Shown: positions 17,789 to 26,715 of the stretch, one piece after another
Numbering within the stretch: the first letter of the stretch is position 1
Layout: each line of letters opens with the position of its first letter
The notes under the pieces: generated by a model
Databases searched by the model: none
The model's input: only the letters and a program-made list of their open reading frames with translations
Told to the model about the DNA's origin: nothing
Program-made: the position numbers and the translations under genes
Assembly (NCBI GenBank): GCA_036496605.1
Contig: DASXKV010000011.1
Coordinates: 1 to 64,000, forward strand
DNA length: 64,000 nt
From: Gemmatimonadaceae bacterium
Lineage (GTDB): Bacteria; Gemmatimonadota; Gemmatimonadetes; Gemmatimonadales; Gemmatimonadaceae
Direction: 5' to 3'

Positions 17789-17898
17789 TGTTGGTGGTTG
17801 GTGATTGGTAGTTGGTGATTCGTGAATAAGAAAAGGCCGGCGCAAAGCACCGGCCTTCTCCGATTTCACCAACAACCAATGACGAACTACCAATCACT
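17788..17898. repeat. Self-complementary GT-rich intergenic segment between convergent genes
   Basis: After the aminotransferase stop comes a tract of repeated words (ttggt, ggtgattgg) at 17788-17822. Its near reverse complement, ending CTACCAATCACT, lies at 17867-17898 and includes the stop codon of the opposite gene. The arms enclose the GC-rich terminator stem at 17833-17857, so the whole 110 bp can fold into one long two-part hairpin. Confidence 0.75.
17831..17860. terminator. Bidirectional intrinsic terminator
   Basis: Perfect 8-bp stem AAGGCCGG (17833-17840) / CCGGCCTT (17850-17857) with a 9-base loop, flanked by A-rich sequence on the left and TTCTCC on the right. It lies between two convergent genes, so it can serve the aminotransferase on the plus strand and the sortilin-like gene on the minus strand. 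The T-tract is short on the plus side and better on the minus side (CTTTTC). Confidence 0.75.
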
Positions 17899-20800
17899 TC
17901 TTCGGATCGTGATCATCATCCGATCCAAAATTGAACCCCGTATCATCGCCGCCACTCATCCGCTCGACGCGTAGCACCTGTTTGTACGTGCGACCGCCGA
18001 CTGTAAGCGTTACGAGATAGTCGCCCGTGTTGACCACAGGCGCCTGGCCCGCGCCGCGACCGCCGCCGCCGAAGCCGAACAGCGCCCCGAATCCACCACC
18101 GCGGCCGCCACGCTGGCCCGCCGGACGCAAAAGGTCACCAAATTCCTGCGCGCCGCCAGGAAATGACGCGAGCATATCCTGTATGTTCTCCTCGCCACCG
18201 GCCTGCGCACGTTCGCCCTGCGCCGCTGCACCCCGGGCGCCGGCGCCGACGAATGCGCCTTCGCCTGGTCGCGCGACCCAGGCACCGCCTGCGCCACCGC
18301 GACCACCGCCGCCACCGCCGCGGCCGAAGCCGGGGTTGCCGCTCGCGATCATCTGACGAATGCGATCGAGCTGCGCCTTCGGCATCGTTCCCGCCTTCTC
18401 GAGCGAGTCGAATACGAAGTTCATCCGGTTCGCCTGGACGATGCTGTCGCGCTTCTGCGAGATCGACAGCACGCGCACCGGCGCCTTGCCGCGGAAATCC
18501 CACGTGACTCGATGCAGACCAGCCGTCATCGGACCGTTGAGCGTTCTCACCGTGTCGCCACGCGCGTCAGTGACGACGATCCGCGCCTGTTCGCGCGGTG
18601 CGCGACCGCCGCGACCGCCGCTCGGCGTCGAGCCATTCGCGTCGCTCGCGTTGCCCGCCTGCGCGGCCGCCATGCCCGCCCCCGGAGCGATGCGATACAC
18701 GATCTCCGCGCCGTATGGCGGGCTCGGTGCGTTGAAGAACTTCTGACCCTCTCCGTTCGACGAGGCACCGATTGCCGGACCCTGTCCGTACTCGAACGCC
18801 GTCGTCGGCGCGAACAGATGCGTGTTCTCCGCTATGACCCTCTTGCCTGAGTCACCGGCCATCTGCTCGAGCGGAGCGACGTCGACGATCCAGAACCCAC
18901 GGCCGTGCGTCGCCGCGATCAGCTCGCGATCGCGTGGATGAATCTTGAGATCGTACACCGGCACCGTCGGCATACCGCCGTTGAACTTGTGCCAGCCCGC
19001 TCCGCGATCGAGTGAGACGTACGCCGAGCGTGACGTGCCGATGTAAAGCAGATCGCGGTTATAAGGATCCTCACGCACGACGTGCACGAAGTCAGCGGGA
19101 CTGTCGTGAGGTAGCCCGCCTGCTATTGATCTGAACGTCTTACCGGCGTCGTTCGTGACATAGACATACGGCGTGAAGTCATTCCACCGGTGATTGTCGA
19201 AGGTGATATAGAACGTCGTGGTATCGAAGTGCGAAGGCTCGATGCGGCTCACGTACACATCGCCCGTCGGCAGGCCCGCGAAGCGCGTCGTCGGAATCTG
19301 CTGCCACGTCGAGCCGTCGTTCTGCGTCGTCCACACATTGCCGTCGTCCGTGCCGGCATAGAGGAATCCCGGCCGGACGTACGATTCTGCTAACGCGACG
19401 ACGGTGCCGTATGTCTCTGCACCTGTCGCATCGAGACTGATTCCTCCCGTCTTGTTCATGCTCGTGTCGATCCGACCGAGATTCTTCTTCGAGAGATCAG
19501 GCGAGATCGGATACAGATTGTCTCCGCGCTGCGTCGACTTGAGCACGCGGTTGCCTCCGATATAGAAGACGTCCGCGTTGTGCGGCGACAGGAAGTACGG
19601 CGTCTCCCAGTTGAAGCGCAGGTCGAGCTCGGCCGAGTCAGCCTTCTGACGGTCGCGGTACGCTGCGATGCGCTGGCTCTGCTCCTTCGTCGCCGGCGAG
19701 TTCGAGTCGCCACGCGTGATGAGAATCGAATCCTCGAGCGTCTGATACAGTGGACGCCACGACGGCTTCACGAGCGACGTGCGCTCACCCGTCTTGAGAT
19801 TCAATCGCGAGACGTTTCCGCCTTGCGACTCCCCCCACACGATCCACGGCTCGGTCGGATGTTGAGCGGTGTAGAAACCGTCGCCGCCGGAGATCGTGAA
19901 CCAATACGCGTTGGTGACGGGACCATTCTTGCGACGGCTCGGCCCGCACCAGGCGCCGTTATCCTGCGCGCCGCCGCAGATGTTGTACGGAACCTCGAAA
20001 TCGTAGCTGACGTCGTAGAACTGCCCGATGGGAAGGTTCGCGGGGAAGTCGAAGTTTCCGCCGCCGTCCCACGTGATCGAGATGCCGCCGTCGTCACCGA
20101 CAATGAAGTGATCCGGATCGCCGGGATCCACCCACATCGCGTGATGGTCGACGTGAATGCCCTGCGTCGCCGTGCGGGCCGTCTTGCCGCCGTCGCTCGA
20201 GACGAGCACAGGCGTCGACGAGAACCACACGTGCTCCGAATTGCGCGGGTCGACGCGAACCTGCGAGTAGTAGAACGGCCGAGTGTCGGCGTCGCTCCTC
20301 TTCTCCCATGTCTTGCCGCCATCCGTGGTGCGGTAGAGACCATTGCCGAGCTTCTGCCGCTTCGCGCCCGCCACGGCCTTCTGGCCGCGGATCGAGTCGG
20401 CCTCGACCATCGCGTAGACGATGTCCGGGTTACCAGCGAAGATCGAGAAGCTGATGCGTCCCTTCTGAGTTTCGGGGAAGCCGCCGCCTTTGATCTCCGT
20501 CCAGGTGTTGCCGGCGTCGGGGGACTTCCACAGGCCGGAGCCAGGACCACCCGAGGTGAGGAAGTACGGACCGCGCACGCGCTGCCAGCTCGACGCCCAG
20601 ATCACGTTCGGGTTCTTGGGGTCGATGCCGACGTCGATGAAGCCCGTCTTGTCGTTGATGAACTTCACGAGCTTCCACGTCGCGCCGCCGTCCTCGGTCC
20701 TATAAAGCCCGCGCTCGGGATTGGACTTCCACGCAGCGCCCAACGCGGCAACGTAAACGATGTTCGGATTCGTCGGGTTGACGGCGATGCGGCCGATATG

Positions 20801-21232
20801 CTGGGTCTTCTCCAACCCAGCGAGCTTCCACGTCACGCCGCCGTCCGTGGACTTGTAAATACCGGCGCCGGGCTCGATGGTGTTTCGAGAATTCTGTTCG
20901 CCAGTACCGGCCCAGACCTGCATCGTGTCCGAGGGCGCAATCGCGAGCGCGCCCATGGCGACGACGGGGTAGTTGTCGAAGACGGGGCGGAAAGTCACGC
21001 CGGCGTTCGTGGTCTTCCAGATGCCGCCACCAGCCGTGGCGACGAAGAAGGTCCTCGATGGGCTGGGGATGCCGGCGACATCAGCGACGCGCCCCTCGAA
21101 GTTGGCTGGTCCGACGGTTCGCCAACGGAAACCGGCGAGTGTGAGGGAATCGAGAGTCTGTGCCTCGGCCGTCATCGCAACGCTCGTAAGGGCGACGCCG
21201 GCGAGGAGTGGAAGGATTCGGGAACGATGCAT
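17894..21232 (-). CDS. Sortilin/VPS10-like BNR-repeat beta-propeller secreted protein
   Basis: Large exported protein (1112 residues) made of repeated BNR/Asp-box segments such as STDGGVTW, TEDGGATW, TTDGGKTW and NDGSTW, which build the ten-bladed VPS10 propeller. I set the start at 21232 because a GGGAG ribosome-binding site sits 7 nt upstream and a signal peptide ending AEAQ follows. After the propeller (to about residue 800) there is a region resembling a FlgD/Ig-like module (ITDARGDTVRTLNG-type, DARGDTVRTLNGPM here), then an extremely Gly/Arg-rich linker (about 990-1060) and a short C-terminal strand segment ending in an Asp/His-rich tail. Such proteins are abundant in Gemmatimonadota and Bacteroidota; the molecular role is unknown, binding or peptidase-associated functions being guesses. 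Confidence 0.9.
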   Translation of the reverse strand: MHRSRILPLLAGVALTSVAMTAEAQTLDSLTLAGFRWRTVGPANFEGRVADVAGIPSPSRTFFVATAGGGIWKTTNAGVTFRPVFDNYPVVAMGALAIAPSDTMQVWAGTGEQNSRNTIEPGAGIYKSTDGGVTWKLAGLEKTQHIGRIAVNPTNPNIVYVAALGAAWKSNPERGLYRTEDGGATWKLVKFINDKTGFIDVGIDPKNPNVIWASSWQRVRGPYFLTSGGPGSGLWKSPDAGNTWTEIKGGGFPETQKGRISFSIFAGNPDIVYAMVEADSIRGQKAVAGAKRQKLGNGLYRTTDGGKTWEKRSDADTRPFYYSQVRVDPRNSEHVWFSSTPVLVSSDGGKTARTATQGIHVDHHAMWVDPGDPDHFIVGDDGGISITWDGGGNFDFPANLPIGQFYDVSYDFEVPYNICGGAQDNGAWCGPSRRKNGPVTNAYWFTISGGDGFYTAQHPTEPWIVWGESQGGNVSRLNLKTGERTSLVKPSWRPLYQTLEDSILITRGDSNSPATKEQSQRIAAYRDRQKADSAELDLRFNWETPYFLSPHNADVFYIGGNRVLKSTQRGDNLYPISPDLSKKNLGRIDTSMNKTGGISLDATGAETYGTVVALAESYVRPGFLYAGTDDGNVWTTQNDGSTWQQIPTTRFAGLPTGDVYVSRIEPSHFDTTTFYITFDNHRWNDFTPYVYVTNDAGKTFRSIAGGLPHDSPADFVHVVREDPYNRDLLYIGTSRSAYVSLDRGAGWHKFNGGMPTVPVYDLKIHPRDRELIAATHGRGFWIVDVAPLEQMAGDSGKRVIAENTHLFAPTTAFEYGQGPAIGASSNGEGQKFFNAPSPPYGAEIVYRIAPGAGMAAAQAGNASDANGSTPSGGRGGRAPREQARIVVTDARGDTVRTLNGPMTAGLHRVTWDFRGKAPVRVLSISQKRDSIVQANRMNFVFDSLEKAGTMPKAQLDRIRQMIASGNPGFGRGGGGGGRGGAGGAWVARPGEGAFVGAGARGAAAQGERAQAGGEENIQDMLASFPGGAQEFGDLLRPAGQRGGRGGGFGALFGFGGGGRGAGQAPVVNTGDYLVTLTVGGRTYKQVLRVERMSGGDDTGFNFGSDDDHDPKK

Positions 21233-21381
21233 ACGCACTCCCAATGGGTGGGACGGGTGGAGTGGAAACGATACAGTTACGGAGCGTCCCCGGGGAGTGT
21301 TGAAGCCCGGTTTAGCGGGGTCGGATTTTCGCGCAAGGGTCTGGCGGGCGCGCCGACCAACCCCGTATTGTCCGGCACTCG

Positions 21382-22110
21382 ATGACCTCAATGACTACCG
21401 CTCGAATAGCGCTCCCGTTCGCTGTCGCCTTCACGGTACTTCCTGCTCCCTGCAAGGCGCAGACAGTCCAGGGAATTCTCGTCAGCGAGAAGACGCGCCA
21501 GCCGATCGGGAATGCTCGGGTGTTGCTCGTCGACAGCCTCGGTCGCGTCGCGTCCGAAGCTGTTACCGACACCGGGCTAGCGGGCGCTTTCTATCTCACG
21601 GCAGAAGTTCCCGGCCGATACGAAGTGCGCATCCTTGTGGGGCGCGGCGGCCTGTCGTTCAGCCCCCGCTTCTCACTCGACTCGAATCAAGTCGTCGAGA
21701 AGACTTTTGTCGCGCCTGATTGGCCGAAGGAGATACTCGAGGCCTATCTGCCTGACGATGTCGCCAAGCCCGTCGCGCTTCTGCGGGACATGCCACGACC
21801 GCGCTATCCCGATCGGTTGCGCGCCCGGAGACGCGCAGGAGTTGCGCACGTAAGATTCGTCGTTGACTCGGAAGGACGCCCGGTCATCCCCACGTTCCAA
21901 GTGATAGAATCCGACGATCAGATGTTCTCGCAGGCGGTCCTTACCTGCGTCACACAATCGCGGTTTGCTCCCGCCGAGCGCGATGGTGTGCCCGTACCGC
22001 AGATTTTTGATTTCACAGTCGATTTCGGCTTCGGCGACGCACCGCCGAAGATCAGTGTCAAGAACGGCGTCATTGTGCGTGCCCTCGGCGTCATCCGGTG
22101 GTCGCCATAA
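21382..22110 (+). CDS. Exported protein with carboxypeptidase-regulatory-like and TonB C-terminal domains
   Basis: 242-residue product with a signal peptide (PFAVAFTVLPAPCKAQ). The first half (about 28-110) is a CarboxypepD_reg/Ig-like beta-sandwich (VQGILVSEKTRQPIGNARVLL); the second half (about 140-225) is a TonB C-terminal fold starting PRYPDRLRARRRAGVAHVRF, with the usual YP and V.FVVD..G pattern. No N-terminal transmembrane anchor or Pro-rich spacer is present, so it is not a classical energising TonB; proteins with this layout are periplasmic and of unknown role. Divergent from the sortilin-like gene, 149 bp between starts. ATG at 21391 is an equally good start. Confidence 0.85.
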   Translation: MTSMTTARIALPFAVAFTVLPAPCKAQTVQGILVSEKTRQPIGNARVLLVDSLGRVASEAVTDTGLAGAFYLTAEVPGRYEVRILVGRGGLSFSPRFSLDSNQVVEKTFVAPDWPKEILEAYLPDDVAKPVALLRDMPRPRYPDRLRARRRAGVAHVRFVVDSEGRPVIPTFQVIESDDQMFSQAVLTCVTQSRFAPAERDGVPVPQIFDFTVDFGFGDAPPKISVKNGVIVRALGVIRWSP

Positions 22111-22158
22111 CACGCCTGCTCAACACTCATGAACAACAGGATCGAGGAGGACAGCACG

Positions 22159-24261
22159 ATGTTACGTGTTCATAAGGTCACCACCACCGCTGCACTGGCG
22201 CTCATTTCGCTGGCCGGACTGGCGATGGCGCAAGGCGCCGCCGCCCAATCGGCCAAGCGCCCGATGACGATCGACGACATGATGGCTTTAAAGAACGTCG
22301 GCGGGGTCGCGATCTCGCCGAATGGCTCTCTTGTCGTTCACACCGTCAGTGGCTGGGAACACCCCGCCGCCAACCCGGCGAAAGGCGATACCGCGCTCGG
22401 AGATAAGCACGAGGTGAGATCGCACCTCTGGCTCGTCCCTGCCGACGGGTCCCGACCACCACGACAGATCACATTCAGCGAGCGCGGCGAGTCCCAGCCC
22501 CAATGGTCGCCCGATGGCTCGGCCATCGCCTTTCTCTCGGCGCGCGGTGCCGCAGCTGGAGACGAGCAGCCACGCCCGGAAATCCATCTCTTGCGCCTCG
22601 ATGGCGGCGAGGCCGAGAAAATCACGAACGCCAAGGACGGTGTCACGGGCTTCAGCTGGTCGCCCGACGGCAAGCGTATCGCCTTCCTGAGCGTCGACTC
22701 GCTGACAAAGACGACCGACGCCGCGCGCAAGCGAAAGGACGACGCGCAGGTGTACGAGGGAGACTTCCGACTCTCCCACGTCTGGGTCGTCGACGTCGCC
22801 ACGAAGAAGGAGAACGAGCTGCTGCACACGACGGAGTTCACGGTGCGCGGCGCGCCGACCTGGTCGCCTGATTCGCGGCGCATCGCCTACGTGACGACGC
22901 CGTCCACGCTGCTGCGTGACGAGCGCCGTAATGCGTTCATCGTCGACGCGACGACCGGTCAGGCCGAGCGCATCGACGCTGGCGCAGCTGTACAGGGGAC
23001 GCCGGCGTGGTCGCCGGATGGACGCACGCTCGCACTGGAGACACTGCGGCAAACGCACCCGATGGTGCCGGACAGCATGCAGTTCCGGGAGATTCTGGAC
23101 TCCCATCTCGAGCTCTACGACGTCGCAACGAAGCGCAGCCGCGACATGAGCGCCGGCTTCGATAATTCGCCGGGCGCGATGACCTGGAGCGCCGATAGCA
23201 AGTCGCTCTATTTCACGGCGGGCGACCACGTTTACTCGAGCGTTTTCCGCTTCGACGTCGCCAGCAGCAAGTACAGCCAACTCACGCAACGGGAGATCGT
23301 GCGCGGCGTGTCGTTCGACAAGAGCGGCGCGCACGTCGCTTTCGTGATGGACTCCCCGATATCGCCCGGCAACGTCTATGCGTCCGACGCGACATTCGCC
23401 TCGGCGCGCAAGCTGACTGACGCCAACCCGCAGCTCGTGAACTTCGCGTTAGGCGAGAGCGAAGTCGTCACGTGGAAGAGCTCCGATGGTCAGCAGGTCG
23501 AAGGCGTACTGCTCAAGCCTGTGGGATATCGCGCTGGCCAGCGCTACCCGCTGCTGGTCGACATCCACGGTGGCCCGACGGGCGCGCACAACATCGGATT
23601 CAAGGCGAACTGGGGCTCGCCCGGCCAGTTCTGGGCGGGCCAGGGATGGGCGGTGCTGTATCCGAACCCGCGCGGCTCGACGGGCTATGGCGAGAAGTTC
23701 ATGCGCGGCAACGTCCCGGATTGGGGCGGCGGCGACTACCGCGACATCATGGCGGGCGTCGACGCGATGGTCGCGAGGGGCGTCGCGGATAACGACAAAC
23801 TCGCGGTGAGCGGGTGGAGCTACGGCGGCTACATGACGTCGTGGGTGGTGACACAGACGAATCGCTTCAAGGCGGCGATGGAAGGCGCGGGGCTCACGGA
23901 TCTCGTGAGCATGTATGGAACGACGGACATTCCGGGCTACATCGCGTCGTTCTTCAACGGCGTGCCTAACAAGCAGACGATGGAGTTCTACCGGCAGCGT
24001 TCGGCAATCACTTTTGTCGACAACGTGACGACGCCCTTGCTCATCCTCCACGGCGGCAACGACCAGCGCGTCCCGATCGGCCAACCGATGGAGTACTTCC
24101 GTCAGCTCAAGGATCGCGGCAAGACGGTGCAGCTCGTGTTCTTCCCGCGCGAGGGCCACGGCTTTAGCGAATACTATCACCAGATGGACAAGGTTCGCCG
24201 CGAGTTCGACTGGATCAACCGCTACACGTTAGGTGCTCCGAAGAGTGTTTCCTCCCGCTGA
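22159..24261 (+). CDS. S9-family prolyl oligopeptidase / acylaminoacyl-peptidase-like serine peptidase
   Basis: Exported serine peptidase (700 residues) that would trim oligopeptides in the periplasm. The start at 22159 has GGAGG 9 nt upstream and opens a signal peptide (ALALISLAGLAMAQ). The N-terminal part (about 35-430) is a WD40/TolB-like propeller with WSPDG repeats. The C-terminal alpha/beta-hydrolase has the HGGPTG oxyanion loop, the nucleophile in GWSYGGYM, Asp in GGNDQRVP and His in REGHGFSE. Complete and typical in length. Neighbouring peptidase-like and TonB-C genes suggest protein scavenging, by inference. Confidence 0.93.
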   Translation: MLRVHKVTTTAALALISLAGLAMAQGAAAQSAKRPMTIDDMMALKNVGGVAISPNGSLVVHTVSGWEHPAANPAKGDTALGDKHEVRSHLWLVPADGSRPPRQITFSERGESQPQWSPDGSAIAFLSARGAAAGDEQPRPEIHLLRLDGGEAEKITNAKDGVTGFSWSPDGKRIAFLSVDSLTKTTDAARKRKDDAQVYEGDFRLSHVWVVDVATKKENELLHTTEFTVRGAPTWSPDSRRIAYVTTPSTLLRDERRNAFIVDATTGQAERIDAGAAVQGTPAWSPDGRTLALETLRQTHPMVPDSMQFREILDSHLELYDVATKRSRDMSAGFDNSPGAMTWSADSKSLYFTAGDHVYSSVFRFDVASSKYSQLTQREIVRGVSFDKSGAHVAFVMDSPISPGNVYASDATFASARKLTDANPQLVNFALGESEVVTWKSSDGQQVEGVLLKPVGYRAGQRYPLLVDIHGGPTGAHNIGFKANWGSPGQFWAGQGWAVLYPNPRGSTGYGEKFMRGNVPDWGGGDYRDIMAGVDAMVARGVADNDKLAVSGWSYGGYMTSWVVTQTNRFKAAMEGAGLTDLVSMYGTTDIPGYIASFFNGVPNKQTMEFYRQRSAITFVDNVTTPLLILHGGNDQRVPIGQPMEYFRQLKDRGKTVQLVFFPREGHGFSEYYHQMDKVRREFDWINRYTLGAPKSVSSR

Positions 24262-24264
24262 GCA

Positions 24265-25365
24265 GTGAAGCAAACGTACCGGGCCTGCGTCATGCCCGGT
24301 GCGCACCAACCGCTCGAGATTCGTGAGCTCCCTGCTCCCGATCTCGAGCCCGGTGCGGCGCTGCTCCATACGATGTACTCCGAGGTGTGCGGCACCGACG
24401 TGCACCTGCATCATGGCCGTCTGGACGTTCCCTTTCCAATCGTCCCCGGCCACGTATCGGTCGGGACCATCGCCACATTACGAAACGGCAACGTCAAAGT
24501 CCGCGATGTGGAAGGGGAGCTATTGAAAGAAGGCGACGTCGTCACCTTCCTCGATGTCCACGAGACGTGCAACGCCTGCTATCACTGTCTCGTGGCCCAA
24601 CAGCCGACGCGCTGCACGAAGCGTCGCGTCTACGGCATCACCTACAGCGCGAACGATGGCTTGTTAGGCGGCTGGGCACAGGGTATCTGGATGAAGCCCG
24701 GTGTGAAGATGATCCGTCTGCCGAAGAATCTCACGCCGGAGACATTCATCGGCGGCGGCTGTGGTCTTGTTACCGCGCTTCATGCCATCGATCTCGCTCA
24801 CGTTAGGCTGGGCGAGTCTGTCGCCGTCCTGGGCGTCGGACCGGTTGGGCAATCGATCGTGGCTCTCTCGGCGCTCTCGGGCGCGAGCGATGTGATCGCC
24901 GTCGGCGCGCCGGACGATCGTCTCGCCTTTGCGCGCCGCATGGGAGCAACGCAAACACTCGGCCTCGACCTAACGAGTGGCGACCGCGTTGCCGCAGTGC
25001 GTGATGCAACGAGGAGCCGCGGCGCCGACATCGTGATCGAGGCGAGCGGCAGCGCTGACGCAGTGTCCCAGGCGCTCGACATGGTGCGTGACGGCGGACG
25101 CGTCGTCATCTGCGGCCACTACACCGACAACGGTCCCGTCCAGATTCATCCCCACTGGCAGATCAACCGCAAGCACGTCGAGATCCACGGCTGCTGGGGA
25201 TCGCAGTACCATCACTTTCACCGCGCGGTGCAGCTCGCGTCTCGATTTGCCGATCGCGTGCCCTGGGCCGAAATGGTCAGCGGACGGTATGAGCTCGATC
25301 ATGCCGGTGACGCTCTCGCAGCCGTCGAATCGCGAGCTGCGATCAAGGCGCTGATCGTGCCCTGA
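24265..25365 (+). CDS. Zinc-dependent alcohol dehydrogenase (MDR superfamily)
   Basis: 366-residue medium-chain dehydrogenase. Catalytic zinc ligands: Cys in EVCGTDVH and His in VPGHVSVG (the usual GHE has become GHV). The structural zinc lobe is complete, CNACYHC followed by a fourth Cys in PTRC. The NAD(P) Rossmann loop is VLGVGPVGQS. It begins with a GTG four bases after the S9 peptidase stop. Substrate unknown; threonine- or sorbitol-dehydrogenase-like enzymes are the nearest functional groups by motif. The insertion around WAQGIWMKPGVKMIRLP is typical of threonine/2,3-butanediol dehydrogenase relatives. Confidence 0.9.
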   Translation: MKQTYRACVMPGAHQPLEIRELPAPDLEPGAALLHTMYSEVCGTDVHLHHGRLDVPFPIVPGHVSVGTIATLRNGNVKVRDVEGELLKEGDVVTFLDVHETCNACYHCLVAQQPTRCTKRRVYGITYSANDGLLGGWAQGIWMKPGVKMIRLPKNLTPETFIGGGCGLVTALHAIDLAHVRLGESVAVLGVGPVGQSIVALSALSGASDVIAVGAPDDRLAFARRMGATQTLGLDLTSGDRVAAVRDATRSRGADIVIEASGSADAVSQALDMVRDGGRVVICGHYTDNGPVQIHPHWQINRKHVEIHGCWGSQYHHFHRAVQLASRFADRVPWAEMVSGRYELDHAGDALAAVESRAAIKALIVP

Positions 25366-25463
25366 CCGCTCTCCGCGATAACGGTTGGTCCCGGCCGAGC
25401 CGGTGTCCGCAAATGGGACGGCGCGAGTTGCGCCACCAGAGCGGTTTTGCAGTATTGCGGGCG

Positions 25464-26636
25464 ATGTACTCGACTTGCCTCTTCTGCAACACATCACTCG
25501 GGACCAACGACCAGATAGCGGCGTTTCCCGTCGGCCATCGCCTCGCGTACGACCCCGCGCGCGGACGGTTCTGGGTCATTTGCATCCGTTGCGGACGATG
25601 GAACCTCTCGCCTCTCGAGGAGCGCTGGGAGGCGATCGACGAGTGCGAGCGCTTGTTCCGCGGAACACGTTTGCGCTACTCGACTGACAACATCGGTCTC
25701 GCCCGCATCGCCGAGCATCTCGAGCTCGTGCGCATCGGGCCTGCCTTGCTGCCCGAGATCGCGTCGTGGCGCTACGGCGCCAGGATCGAGCGCCACGCTG
25801 CCGAGACCAATGGCAGTCGGCAGAGGAAAGCACTCGTCCGCGGCGGCGCTCGGCTTCCCGTCTGGATTGCGCGTCGCGCCGCCGCTGCTCTTGCCGGGTA
25901 CGCGACGACCGTCGGCTTGAGCGATGAGGCGATGCTCAGGCTTCGCACCTTTCGCCGCGGCGACGCCGTCCTGGCGCGTGCCCTCGACGAATCCGGCTTG
26001 CCCATCGTCATTCGTTATGCACACCTCGGCGCCGCCGAGCTGATTCGCCCGGACCGTGATGCGCCGTGGCGGCTCGTCGTTCGCCACGATAGCGGCGTCT
26101 CGCGACTTTCCGAAGGCACTGGGCTGCGCACCGCGGGCAAGATGCTCGCCTCGCTCAATTTTGGCGTCGCGAGCAACGCGGAAGTGCACCACGCGATCGC
26201 GAAGCTCGACGAAGCGGGCGATCGCGAAGGCTACTTCTCGCGTGTGGCCTCGCTCGCGATGCGCACGCATTGGGGACGCGTCCCGGACGCGCCGGACGAG
26301 GGACTCATCGAGCCGGCGGGGTCCAGCTTCGCCGAGCGCATCGCACTGCAGCTCGCCAACCGATCATTCTGGGGGCGCGGTGGTACCGGCAGCGACGAGA
26401 CGACACCACTTTTCCGGCTGCCCTCGGTGGATCGTCTCGCGCTGGAAATGGCATCGAACGAAGACATCGAGCGCCGCGCCCTCGAGGGCGAGCTCGCATC
26501 GCTCGCCGAAGCGTGGAAAGAAGCAGAAGAGATCGCGCACATCTCGGACGAGCTGTTCGCGGACGAAGTGTTCGAGGAATTCAAGCTACAATACAAGCAG
26601 CGTGTGAGACGGGCTGACGAGACGGACGGAGAGTGA
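25464..26636 (+). CDS. Uncharacterised zinc-ribbon protein
   Basis: Product of 390 residues from the ATG at 25464 (the frame is open about 50 bp further upstream). I do not recognise a named family. The N-terminus has two CxxC pairs, CLFC at residues 5-8 and CIRC about residues 43-46, spaced as in a zinc ribbon. The middle (about 90-250) is basic with aromatic strands (WRYGARIERHAAE, PWRLVVRHDSG), and the C-terminus is a long acidic helical tail ending in charged residues. No signal peptide or membrane segment, so cytosolic; nucleic-acid or protein binding is possible but unproven. It stands between the dehydrogenase and a hairpin repeat. Confidence 0.75.
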   Translation: MYSTCLFCNTSLGTNDQIAAFPVGHRLAYDPARGRFWVICIRCGRWNLSPLEERWEAIDECERLFRGTRLRYSTDNIGLARIAEHLELVRIGPALLPEIASWRYGARIERHAAETNGSRQRKALVRGGARLPVWIARRAAAALAGYATTVGLSDEAMLRLRTFRRGDAVLARALDESGLPIVIRYAHLGAAELIRPDRDAPWRLVVRHDSGVSRLSEGTGLRTAGKMLASLNFGVASNAEVHHAIAKLDEAGDREGYFSRVASLAMRTHWGRVPDAPDEGLIEPAGSSFAERIALQLANRSFWGRGGTGSDETTPLFRLPSVDRLALEMASNEDIERRALEGELASLAEAWKEAEEIAHISDELFADEVFEEFKLQYKQRVRRADETDGE

Positions 26637-26708
26637 GGTGCTTGGTGCGAGGGTGATAGGTGTTGGCCTTGCGCCGTTATCCTTCTAGCACCCATGACCT
26701 AGCACCTC
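26635..26708. repeat. Self-complementary intergenic segment
   Basis: Overlapping the stop of the zinc-ribbon gene, GAGGTGCTTGGTGCGAGGG at 26635-26653 pairs imperfectly with the reverse complement of 26684-26708 (ends CCTAGCACCTC). The two arms are built from the same short words and enclose about 25 bases, giving a plausible long hairpin before the PQQ dehydrogenase gene. There is no T-tract after it, so a Rho-independent terminator is uncertain. Confidence 0.6.
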
Positions 26709-26715
26709 TTCATCA

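Noticed and set aside
19580-21385. 601-residue open frame on the plus strand
   Set aside because: Antisense to the sortilin-like gene; arginine- and valine-rich composition without domains. High GC opens such shadow frames.
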